DNA from: Tuwongella immobilis
GTDB lineage: Bacteria > Planctomycetota > Planctomycetia > Gemmatales > Gemmataceae
NCBI RefSeq assembly: GCF_901538355.1
Contig: NZ_LR593887.1
Span: 1,464,920 to 1,528,919 of the forward strand
Length of the DNA stretch: 64,000 bases
Direction: 5' to 3'
Position numbers and translations under genes: made by a program. Each line of letters opens with the position of its first letter. Position 1 is the stretch's first letter. The notes under the pieces were generated by a model. That model saw only the letters and a list, made by a program, of their open reading frames with translations. It was not told where the DNA came from and searched no databases. This document shows positions 1 through 7,707 of the stretch, one piece after another.

Positions 1-503
1 CTCTGGAAGGAGTTGGCCAGCGCATCGTCTCGGTAAGTCCAGCTCATGCTGGTCACCCAGCGAGCGTCGAACTTCGAGAGTGCCCGTTCGATATTGGCCC
101 CAGAAATCGCCGGGTCGAGCGAGAACGCCCGAATCGAGTCATCCCCGGCCACCCCTTGGCCGGTGAAACTCACCAGCGTATCGTTCACAACCAGGTTGGC
201 TCCCAAGCCGCGGCCCAAACCGACCGCGCTGCCGGTGCTGCCGTTTTCCATCGCTCGGGCAATGGATTCTTGCAGCGAAATGTAGCGAATCGGTCGGCTC
301 GGATCCAGAACGGTCGCTGGGGTGCCCCCACCCCCCTGACGCAGCGGAGAATTCCCCGCGGTCGTATCGTTCTCGAAATCCCGAGGCAGACCAATTTTCA
401 TGGCACCTTGGTAGTCACCTGCGTCGAGAAACAATCGCTGTTTACACCCGACTAAGCTGCTAAACAGCAGCAAGAGGCCAATCAGTCTTATTTTCCCGCG
501 CAT
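1..503 (-). CDS. TolC-like outer-membrane lipoprotein, N-terminal part
   Basis: Open minus-strand frame that starts with ATG at 503 and runs off the left edge, so only the first 167 residues are present. The N-terminus is a lipoprotein signal: basic MRGKIR, a leucine-rich core, then a lipobox ending in LVGC with the acylated cysteine at about residue 20. Further on, the segment ISLQESIARAME followed by ALSKFDARW resembles the start of the outer-membrane efflux (TolC) coiled-coil domain, where substrates are exported across the envelope. Membership of the TolC family is inferred from this short stretch; the missing C-terminus would decide. A glycine/threonine-rich linker separates the lipidated end from the domain. 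Confidence 0.65.
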   Translation of the reverse strand, partial: MRGKIRLIGLLLLFSSLVGCKQRLFLDAGDYQGAMKIGLPRDFENDTTAGNSPLRQGGGGTPATVLDPSRPIRYISLQESIARAMENGSTGSAVGLGRGLGANLVVNDTLVSFTGQGVAGDDSIRAFSLDPAISGANIERALSKFDARWVTSMSWTYRDDALANSFQ

Positions 504-920
504 GGTCTCGTCCCCATTTCCCACGTATTCCATCTGGCGACGCATCGGTTCGCGCTTTGGGCGATGTCTGCGTTCTTTATCGACCGACCGGTTGGACTAC
601 TTGACTCGGTCGTGCCGATTTTTCCGTCCGTGACGGTTGGATGAATTCCCCCGCGGGGCCATTAGCTCGATAAGCAATTTTTTGCAAGATCAACTGCAGA
701 ATGTTGGGATTGCCTTTTTCCGGATTCTTGGCCCGTCGCGAACCTTGCCCGCTCTCGCTACCTTCCTTGAATTGCCGAATGATGGTTTGCTAAACTACCC
801 CACCTCATCTGGCTCGATTATTCCGCCTGGATGAATTTTTCTTCTCATCCTGCGGAATCTTGCAGTTTGCTGAAACCAACCCCCCTAATGAGGGGTAATC
901 CCAATCACGGGGACCGGAAC
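504..920. other. Divergent intergenic region
   Basis: About 417 bp between the minus-strand lipoprotein gene and the plus-strand NADAR gene. Promoters for both genes must lie here, but I see no confident -35/-10 pair. A small CCCCT/AGGGG hairpin (882-895) lies about 25 bp before the NADAR start. Short open frames here have no recognisable protein. Confidence 0.5.
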
Positions 921-1373
921 ATGGCGGAAATTTGCTTCTATTCCACCAAAGAGGCGTTTGGCGAATTCTCAAACTTCGCAAAATTCTCCATCCAACTGGA
1001 TGGCCAAGAATGGCCGACCTCGGAACATTACTTCCAAGCTCAGAAGTTCTCCGACTCGGCTTACCAAGAGAAGATTCGCACCAATGCCTCGCCCATGATC
1101 GCCGCTCGACTCGGACGCAGTCGCAAAGTTCCGATTCGACGCGATTGGGAATCGGTGAAAGATGCGGTCATGCTGCGGGCCGTTCGTGCCAAGTTCCAGC
1201 AGCACCCGGAGTTGCGCGACCTGCTTCTCTCCACAGGCGACGCGAAACTCATCGAACATACCACCAACGACTCCTACTGGGGCGATGGCGGTGACGGGTC
1301 GGGCAGGAACCGACTCGGGCAGATTCTGATGCAAGTGCGAGCAGAATTACGGGATTCAGAACCCCCGGTTTAA
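921..1373 (+). CDS. NADAR family protein (YbiA-like)
   Basis: A 150-residue protein of the NADAR/YbiA family, N-glycosidase-like proteins that act on riboflavin-pathway intermediates or ADP-ribose-type substrates. Seen here: an N-terminal FYSTKEAFGEFSNFA, then WPTSEHYFQAQKF, KDAVMLRAVRAKF and a C-terminal YWGDGGDGSGRNRLGQ, the conserved blocks of the family in the expected order and length. The ATG at 921 is chosen because the family begins just before the FYS block; upstream in-frame codons read as non-protein. It stops 8 bp before the next gene. No partner gene such as ribA is adjacent, so its role (metabolite repair or ADP-ribose chemistry) is open. Confidence 0.88.
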   Translation: MAEICFYSTKEAFGEFSNFAKFSIQLDGQEWPTSEHYFQAQKFSDSAYQEKIRTNASPMIAARLGRSRKVPIRRDWESVKDAVMLRAVRAKFQQHPELRDLLLSTGDAKLIEHTTNDSYWGDGGDGSGRNRLGQILMQVRAELRDSEPPV

Positions 1374-1381
1374 TCGGAGTG

Positions 1382-3337
1382 ATGCCGACGATGCGTGGAC
1401 GGAACTTTTGGATCGGACTGCTCGGCGTGACCTGGACCCTCTTGGGCGTTTCCATCGGGTCAATTCGGGCTGCGGAAACTCCCCCCGCTGTCGAAAAACT
1501 CGGCAAAGCCATCAGCCTGCCGCCACTCACCGATGTGGCCGGGCAACCCGTCGCACTCGACAAAGACCCACACGCCAAGCTCGTGGCGGTGGTGTTTTTG
1601 TCGTTTGAATGTCCCGTGGCCAATAGCTACATCGACCCACTCAATCAGTTGGCTCAGAAATACGCCGATCGCGGGGTCAAACTGCTCGGCGTGATCCCTG
1701 GCGAAGAAGCGGCCGGCGATCTTCGCAAGAGCGTGCAGGAATTCCAGTTCCGCTTCCCGGTCGTCGCCGATCCCAAACTGCAACTCGCCGACCTATTCAA
1801 AGCGACCATCACTCCCGAAGTGTTTGTGCTGGATCATAATCGGGTGCTGCGCTATCGTGGGCGGATCGACAACACCTGGGCCGCCCGACTGCGCAAGAAC
1901 GCCTCCACCACCGAGTATGAACTCCGCAACGCGCTGGATGAGTTGCTCGCGGGCAAGCCCGTCACCACCCCCGCGACCAAATCGATCGGCTGCCCAGTTC
2001 GTCAAGACACCAGCGGAACCCCCATCACCACGAAGGTGACCTACTACAAAGACATTCTGCCGATCTTGCAGACCAACTGCCAATCGTGCCACCGACCCGG
2101 CGAAGTCGGCCCGTTCAGCCTGATGACCTACAAGCAAGCCGTCAATTGGGCATCCGATATCGAAGATTACACGCATTCCGGCAAGATGCCCCCCTGGAAG
2201 CCGACTACCGGCCCGGCATTCGAGAATGAACGCCGGCTCAGCGACAAAGAGCTCAATTTGATCTCCGAATGGGTCAAGGGCGGGACACCGGCGGGTGATC
2301 CGAAGGATGCGCCCAAACCTGCGGTATTCACCGAAGGCTGGCAGTTGGGTAAACCGGACTTGGTGCTCACCGTCCAAGACGATTTCCACGTCGGGCCGTC
2401 CGGCAACGATACTTTCCGCTGCTTTGTATTGCCCACGAATCTGAAGGAAGATGTCTATGTGGTTGCCGTGGATGTCCGACCGGGCAATCCCAGTGTTGTC
2501 CATCACACGCTGAATTTCTTCGATACCTCCGGGACCGGTCGCAAATTGGAAGCGGAAGCCCGACTCACGGCCAAGCCCGGCGAGCAAGATCACGGCCCGG
2601 GATATTCCGTCGCCATGGGTGTGGGATTCCGCCCGGCACCGCCCGGACCCGATGGCAAACCGACCTTCGGCGGCGTTGGCGGCTGGGCTCCCGGTCAGAT
2701 GCCGCACTTGCTGCCCGAAGGCTACGGCTACTTCCTGCCCGCTGGCTCGGATATGCTCGTTCAGGTTCACTATCACCGCAACGGTAAGCCGGAAAAAGAT
2801 CGCACCTCGATCGGCCTCTACTTCGCCAAGAAGCCGAAGATGAAGGCCTATCGCACGGTCACTGTTGGCGGGGAATTCCTGGTCATCCCCCCCGGAGCCA
2901 GCGAATTCAAAGCCAAGGGCACCCGATACCTCGACCGCGATTGCCTGCTGCATTCGGTGCTGCCGCATATGCACTTGCTGGGCAAATCCGTGAAAGTGAC
3001 CATCACCCCGCCCAACAGCGAGCCAATCACGTTGGTGGGGATTGATGATTGGGACTACAACTGGCAGGAAACCTATTGGTTCCGCAAGCCGATTCCGGTG
3101 AAGGCGGGAACGAAGTTGGAAATCGAAGCGATTTACGATAATTCCAACCGCAACCCGAACAATCCCAGCAATCCCCCGCGATGGGTGAAGGTGGGCGAAC
3201 AGACGACGGATGAAATGCTGTTCGGATTCGTCGGCGCGACCACTCCGGATGGCAGCAACGTCCGGCTGTTGCGTGTGCCGCCGACGCCGATTCCCGCCGG
3301 TACGCCGACTCCGAAGCCCGGCCCCGTTGGTCAGTGA
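1382..3337 (+). CDS. Secreted redoxin / cytochrome c / copper-monooxygenase fusion
   Basis: Three-part exported protein of about 652 residues. After a signal peptide (hydrophobic segment ending near IRAAE) comes a thioredoxin-fold redoxin domain (about 40-190; FECPVANSY at the active-site position, TPEVFVLD later). A haem-binding CQSCH motif follows at residues 233-237. The C-terminal half resembles copper type II ascorbate-dependent monooxygenases, with candidate copper ligands VVHH (374-375), VHYH and PHMHL (529-531). Such fusions are common in planctomycetes; the substrate is unknown. A close paralogue lies at 5462-7378. Start codons at 1379 (GTG), 1382 and 1391 are all possible; 1382 is the first ATG. 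Confidence 0.85.
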   Translation: MPTMRGRNFWIGLLGVTWTLLGVSIGSIRAAETPPAVEKLGKAISLPPLTDVAGQPVALDKDPHAKLVAVVFLSFECPVANSYIDPLNQLAQKYADRGVKLLGVIPGEEAAGDLRKSVQEFQFRFPVVADPKLQLADLFKATITPEVFVLDHNRVLRYRGRIDNTWAARLRKNASTTEYELRNALDELLAGKPVTTPATKSIGCPVRQDTSGTPITTKVTYYKDILPILQTNCQSCHRPGEVGPFSLMTYKQAVNWASDIEDYTHSGKMPPWKPTTGPAFENERRLSDKELNLISEWVKGGTPAGDPKDAPKPAVFTEGWQLGKPDLVLTVQDDFHVGPSGNDTFRCFVLPTNLKEDVYVVAVDVRPGNPSVVHHTLNFFDTSGTGRKLEAEARLTAKPGEQDHGPGYSVAMGVGFRPAPPGPDGKPTFGGVGGWAPGQMPHLLPEGYGYFLPAGSDMLVQVHYHRNGKPEKDRTSIGLYFAKKPKMKAYRTVTVGGEFLVIPPGASEFKAKGTRYLDRDCLLHSVLPHMHLLGKSVKVTITPPNSEPITLVGIDDWDYNWQETYWFRKPIPVKAGTKLEIEAIYDNSNRNPNNPSNPPRWVKVGEQTTDEMLFGFVGATTPDGSNVRLLRVPPTPIPAGTPTPKPGPVGQ

Positions 3338-3720
3338 ATTCCTGCTCGCAATCCGCTCCCCGATTCGGAATCCAAGGTGGCAATCCGCCCGCGATTTCGG
3401 CCCAATCGGGGAGTGCGGTTGGGAACCACGCCAGGATTGGCGCCATGATTGACATTCCGCCACCGTTGCAGGACACGTTTTGACCCGGTCAAAATTCGTC
3501 CTGCAACTCTGCATTCGGATGCCACGGCACGAAACGCGGCAAGTCGGAGTTCGCATCATCGGCCCACGATTGTCTATGATGATTGCAATGGTCGAGTCGC
3601 CCATCACCGACATCACCGATTGGCCTCGATTCCGGTTGGATCGGTGATTCTCGGCGACCCGCACCCAAACTTGGCAGACACCATCCCATCCGATGATGAT
3701 TCGGGGGTACGAGGACGGAT
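3338..3720. other. Intergenic region upstream of protease/PDZ operon
   Basis: About 383 bp without a convincing gene. A possible -35 (TTGACA at 3449) is not followed by a good -10. A TATGAT hexamer near 3576 could serve as a -10 for the 3721 operon, but spacing is unconfirmed. Confidence 0.4.
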
Positions 3721-4590
3721 ATGAATGCGTTATCGTTGACTTTGGCGGTGATTCTCAGCACTCCCGCCGCTCCACCGATGGCAGCCGCCACCGAGAAGAA
3801 ACCTGCGACCAGCACCCCCACCATCGAAGTGCCCTATCGCCTCACCGATACGATGCACATTCTGGTGCGGGCGAAAATTAACGGCAAAGGCCCGTTCAAT
3901 TTCATCCTGGATACCGGCGCCCCGGCGATGATTCTCAATCAAGCCACCGGCGAGAAAATCGGCCTCAAGCCAGATCGCGATAGTTGGGCCAGCCTCGATC
4001 GATTGCAGTTGGAAGGCGGGTTGGAAATCCCCAAAGCCAAACTGCTGATGCTGGATATGTTCCAACTCAAAGGGATGAACGGCCTGGGATTGGCCGGCGT
4101 CGAATTACACGGCGTCATTGGCTACAACCTGCTCGCCCGATATCGCATCCAGTACGATTTCACCCAAGACAAACTCAAGTGGCAACCGCTCGACTTCACG
4201 CCGCCGCCGCTGCGCCGCATCGCCAAAGGCGAATCGTCTGGCGGGCAGGGGGCATCGCTGGAAATGCTCGGCAGCGTGATGGCCGGACTCGGCGGCATGG
4301 GGTTGAAGGCGTCCACCGAGGTGCGCGGTCGCGGATTCCTGGGCATCGAAGTTGAATCCATTCCCGATGGCGGCGTGAAAATTAGCTCGATTCTGCCGGA
4401 ATCCCCCGCTGCCAAAGCCGGGTTGCAAGTCGGCGACCAATTGAAGCAGATCAAGAAGACCGCCATTGATACACCACGCGATGTCTTGAAGGCATTGGCC
4501 ACCATTCCCGCCGGGGAATCGGTCGAAATCACGGTCGAACGTGCTGGCAAGTCATTGACCCAAACCGCGAAATTCGGACGAGGATTCTAA
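3721..4590 (+). CDS. Secreted aspartyl protease-like / PDZ protein A
   Basis: 289 residues. A signal peptide (about 1-23) precedes a retropepsin-like domain with the catalytic-type motif LDTGAP at residue 64 and a later GVIGYNLL, typical of single-domain bacterial aspartyl proteases. A PDZ domain occupies about 205-285 (GFLGIEVESI, then SPAAKAGLQVGDQLKQI), which usually binds peptide C-termini. It begins an apparent operon: the next gene starts 3 bp after its stop and is a paralogue with the same architecture. Acting outside the cytoplasm is inferred from the signal. Whether it cleaves protein or only binds is not shown by the sequence. Confidence 0.82.
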   Translation: MNALSLTLAVILSTPAAPPMAAATEKKPATSTPTIEVPYRLTDTMHILVRAKINGKGPFNFILDTGAPAMILNQATGEKIGLKPDRDSWASLDRLQLEGGLEIPKAKLLMLDMFQLKGMNGLGLAGVELHGVIGYNLLARYRIQYDFTQDKLKWQPLDFTPPPLRRIAKGESSGGQGASLEMLGSVMAGLGGMGLKASTEVRGRGFLGIEVESIPDGGVKISSILPESPAAKAGLQVGDQLKQIKKTAIDTPRDVLKALATIPAGESVEITVERAGKSLTQTAKFGRGF

Positions 4591-4593
4591 GCC

Positions 4594-5436
4594 ATGACCC
4601 GCACCTATTGGACTCTGCTCGCGGTATTCGGTCTGCTCATCGGCACCCCGACAGCGACCCTCCGCGCCGATGCCGAATCGCCGACCGTGATTCCGTTCAC
4701 TTTCGTGGAATCCGGCCACTTTCTCGTCAAAGTGAAGCTCAACGGCAAAGGGCCGTACCAGCTCATTTTCGACACCGGCGCTCCGACGATGCTCATCAAT
4801 AACCGCATCGCCCGCGATTCCGGAGTGGTGACGCCGAAAACGCCCAAGCCGTTCTTCGCCCCATTCGGTGCGTTGGGCGAATTCCCGATCAAGCTGCTCG
4901 AAATCGGCCAAACCGAAGCGGAAAACATCAAAGCTATGGTCGTGGATCATCCCACAGTCGAACTCTTCTCCAAGGTCTTCGAGCCGAAATATGGCAAAAT
5001 CGACGGCATTGTCGGGTTTCCGTTCTTCGCCCGGTATCGCATGACGGTCGATTATCAAGCCAAAACGCTGACGATGGTTCCCAGCGGCTATCAGCCAAAG
5101 AATCTGAACGAAACCATCATGCTCAAGTTGATGGGGGGCAATCGTGGGCCGAATCTCGTCGCACCGGCAGGGCAGTGGGGCGTGGTTGTCGCCAAGGCAT
5201 CGGATGATAGCGATGCGGGCGTCGTCGTCGAGCAGGTCTATGCGAATTCCCCAGCGGCCAAGGCGGGGCTGAAAGTCGGCGATCGGCTGCTGACGCTCGA
5301 TGGCCGGTGGACCGATTCCGTCGAAGATTGCTATCGGGCAGTCGCTTCGCTGAAACCGGGCAAGGCGGTGACGGCGACCGTGGAACGCAACGGCAACGAA
5401 CAAGCGATTTCGATTACTCCGCGATCGGGCTATTGA
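4594..5436 (+). CDS. Secreted aspartyl protease-like / PDZ protein B
   Basis: 280 residues, same plan as the preceding gene: signal peptide ending near LRADA, a retropepsin-like domain with FDTGAPT (Asp at residue 60) and GIVGFPFF, then a PDZ domain (about 195-275, SPAAKAGLKVGDRLLTL). It is 3 bp downstream of its paralogue and 25 bp upstream of the redoxin/monooxygenase gene, so the three are probably co-transcribed. The two protease copies differ over most of their length, so the duplication is old. A maturation or quality-control role for the neighbouring exported redox proteins is inference from position only. Confidence 0.82.
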   Translation: MTRTYWTLLAVFGLLIGTPTATLRADAESPTVIPFTFVESGHFLVKVKLNGKGPYQLIFDTGAPTMLINNRIARDSGVVTPKTPKPFFAPFGALGEFPIKLLEIGQTEAENIKAMVVDHPTVELFSKVFEPKYGKIDGIVGFPFFARYRMTVDYQAKTLTMVPSGYQPKNLNETIMLKLMGGNRGPNLVAPAGQWGVVVAKASDDSDAGVVVEQVYANSPAAKAGLKVGDRLLTLDGRWTDSVEDCYRAVASLKPGKAVTATVERNGNEQAISITPRSGY

Positions 5437-5461
5437 TTCTCTGGAACCGAGGAATGCGACC

Positions 5462-7378
5462 ATGATTCGATCGACTCGCACCGCGTGGGTGCTGGGTGGT
5501 GTGCTGATTCCGCTTGTCGGAATGGGGCTGATGCGGCCAGCCGGCGAAGGGACCGCCGCCGAGCCAACTCCCCCCGCCGCTCCTGCGCCGACGGCAACCT
5601 CCACCACCACGCCCGTGACCACATCAGCGACCACGCCCGCCAAGACGAGCCGAATTGGCCAATCGGTGGGCGATTTCGAACTGGTGGATGTCCGCACTGG
5701 CAAGCCCGTGGCCCGCAAGGACTTCGGCAATCGCAAGGCCATAGCGGTCATTTTCATGGGCACCACTTGCCCGATCAACAACGCCTATTTGCCGCGATTG
5801 AATCAATATCAACGGCAATTTGGCGATCGGGTGCAGATCCTCGGCATCAACAGCAATAGCTCCGATACCGTGGCCCGCGCGGCCGAGCATGCAACGCGAA
5901 ACGAGTTGCAGTTCCCCGTGCTGAAAGACCCCAGCGGCGCGGTCGCCTTGAAATTCGGGGCGACTCGCACTCCCGAGGCGTTCGTCATCGATGCCACGGG
6001 GGTGATTCGCTATCACGGCCGCATCGACGATCAATATGGCCTGACCGAAGATGGCTTCGACATCAAGCGGATCTCCGCTCGAACTTCCGAATTGCGGGAT
6101 GCGCTGGAAGCCGTGACAGCCGGGAAATCGGTGGAAGTCGCCGAGACAACCGTTTCTGGCTGCTATATCACCCGACCGCCTCGACCGAAGGCGACCGGCC
6201 AAGTGACTTATTTCCGCCATGTCGCGCCGCTAATCCAGAAGCACTGCCAAGAGTGCCATCGCTCGGGGCAAATCGGGCCGATGGAGCTGACCAACTACGA
6301 CCAAATCGCCGAGTGGTCCGAGATGGTCCGCGATGTGATCTCCGATGAGCGGATGCCCCCTTGGTACGCCGATCCGAAATATGGTCATTTCTCGAACGAT
6401 CGCAGCATGCCCGCGGAAGATGCCGCCACGATTCTGAAGTGGATCGACGATGGTTGCCCCAAGGGCGATGCGAAGGACGCGCCGCCGGAAAAGGTCTACC
6501 CGCAACAGGAATGGACGATCGGGAAACCGGATGTGGTGCTGACGATGCCGACGGCGTTCCCGGTGCCAGCCGAGATGCCGCGTCGCGGGTTGCCGTACCA
6601 ACTGTTTATCATTGATCCGGGCTTCGAGAAGGATATGTGGGTGCAGGCCGCCGAAGCGAAAGCCGGTGCGCCAACGGTGGTGCATCACATTCTGGCGTTC
6701 ATTGCTCCGCCGCTGTCGGGGGTTGATCCGAATATCCCGGACTTCCCGTTTCTGCCGCTGGTGAAGAATGCCCGTGTGCTGTGTGGCACTGCGCCGGGCG
6801 ATATGCCGACGGTGTTCCCGCCGGGGGTGGCGATCAAGATTCCCGCCGGGTCGAAGATCATCATCCAGATGCACTACACGCCCAACGGCAAGGCTGAGAA
6901 GGATCTGTCGTCGATTGGTCTGATTTTCGCCAAAGAGCCACCCAAGCGGCAAGTGCTGACGATTCCGGTGTTTAATGCTCGTGTCCGCATTCCGCCAGGC
7001 GATTCCAACCACCGCATGGACAGCTACTTTACCACGAAATTCGATGGCGAGATTCTCAGCTACATGCCGCACATGCACCTGCGTGGCAAGAGCTTCACCA
7101 TGGGTATCCGCCCCGGTGGCACGGGTGACGAGAAGCTGCTGCTGAGCGTGCCGCGCTACAATTTCAATTGGCAAAACGTCTATCGGAATGTGACGCCGGT
7201 GAAGTTCCAAAAGGGGGATGTGATTCACTGTGTGGCGTACTACGATAATTCGGAAAAGAATCCGAATAATCCCGACCCGATGAAGGAAGTCCGCTGGGGC
7301 GACCAAACCTGGGAAGAAATGATGATCGGCTGGATGGATATCGTGTACAACATTCCGGTGAATTCCGCAGGAAAATAA
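5462..7378 (+). CDS. Secreted redoxin / cytochrome c / copper-monooxygenase fusion, second copy
   Basis: 638 residues, paralogous to 1382-3337. Signal peptide, then a Thr/Pro-rich linker (about 35-60). A redoxin domain follows (about 65-200; MGTTCPINNAY at the active-site position, TPEAFVID). A haem-binding CQECH lies at 262-266, and the C-terminal copper-monooxygenase-like half carries VVHHILAF (408-409), IQMHYTPNG and PHMHLRGKS (537-539). The domains suggest electron transfer from a periplasmic donor through the haem to a mononuclear or dinuclear copper site. It is the last gene of the apparent operon starting at 3721. The natural substrate cannot be read from the sequence. Confidence 0.85.
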   Translation: MIRSTRTAWVLGGVLIPLVGMGLMRPAGEGTAAEPTPPAAPAPTATSTTTPVTTSATTPAKTSRIGQSVGDFELVDVRTGKPVARKDFGNRKAIAVIFMGTTCPINNAYLPRLNQYQRQFGDRVQILGINSNSSDTVARAAEHATRNELQFPVLKDPSGAVALKFGATRTPEAFVIDATGVIRYHGRIDDQYGLTEDGFDIKRISARTSELRDALEAVTAGKSVEVAETTVSGCYITRPPRPKATGQVTYFRHVAPLIQKHCQECHRSGQIGPMELTNYDQIAEWSEMVRDVISDERMPPWYADPKYGHFSNDRSMPAEDAATILKWIDDGCPKGDAKDAPPEKVYPQQEWTIGKPDVVLTMPTAFPVPAEMPRRGLPYQLFIIDPGFEKDMWVQAAEAKAGAPTVVHHILAFIAPPLSGVDPNIPDFPFLPLVKNARVLCGTAPGDMPTVFPPGVAIKIPAGSKIIIQMHYTPNGKAEKDLSSIGLIFAKEPPKRQVLTIPVFNARVRIPPGDSNHRMDSYFTTKFDGEILSYMPHMHLRGKSFTMGIRPGGTGDEKLLLSVPRYNFNWQNVYRNVTPVKFQKGDVIHCVAYYDNSEKNPNNPDPMKEVRWGDQTWEEMMIGWMDIVYNIPVNSAGK

Positions 7379-7707
7379 AATTCCGACTGGAATTCTGACA
7401 ACCATGCACCTACAACGAGTGAACCGGGCATTTCTCGCAAGTGTCCAGGTGTCACTCGTTGTCAGTTTTGCTTCCGCTCGGTTTCCGGTTAGGAGCAGGA
7501 CTCGCACAACGAAGATTCGGGATTTTCTTGCTGAAGTCTCCATAAACGGACGAATTGGCACGTTTTCTGCTGTCGATTCCATCGACTTTCTTTAGAATAC
7601 CCCGAATCCGAGAAATGAGGAGTTGCGATCAGGGCGTCTTGATCGCGTGGCAGTACGTAGATTGGTCGGCACCCCGAATGCACATTTTCGGGGGGAAGGT
7701 GTTCTGC
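7379..7707 (+). promoter_or_regulatory. Long leader region of the DEAD-box helicase gene
   Basis: 329 bp between the redoxin gene and the helicase start. Cold-shock helicase genes of other bacteria often have long structured leaders; that this one is transcribed is inference. A TAGAAT hexamer near 7590 could be a -10 element. The notable structure is the hairpin at 7672-7693 described separately. Confidence 0.45.
7672..7699 (+). promoter_or_regulatory. Hairpin over the helicase ribosome binding site
   Basis: CCCCGAA (7672-7678) can pair perfectly with TTCGGGG (7687-7693) across an 8-nt loop. The G-rich 3' arm overlaps the Shine-Dalgarno run GGGGGAAGG (7691-7699), 8 nt before the ATG at 7708. 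Folding would hide part of the ribosome binding site, suggesting translational control; the effect is inferred. Confidence 0.5.

Noticed and set aside
1793-3664. 623-codon open frame on the minus strand opposite the redoxin gene
   Set aside because: It is the antisense of a clear three-domain protein; composition (His/Arg-rich, no motifs) is that of a shadow frame in GC-rich DNA. The same applies to similar long minus frames at 4552-5781, 7858-9537, 18991-20916, 24225-26300 and 43344-45005.
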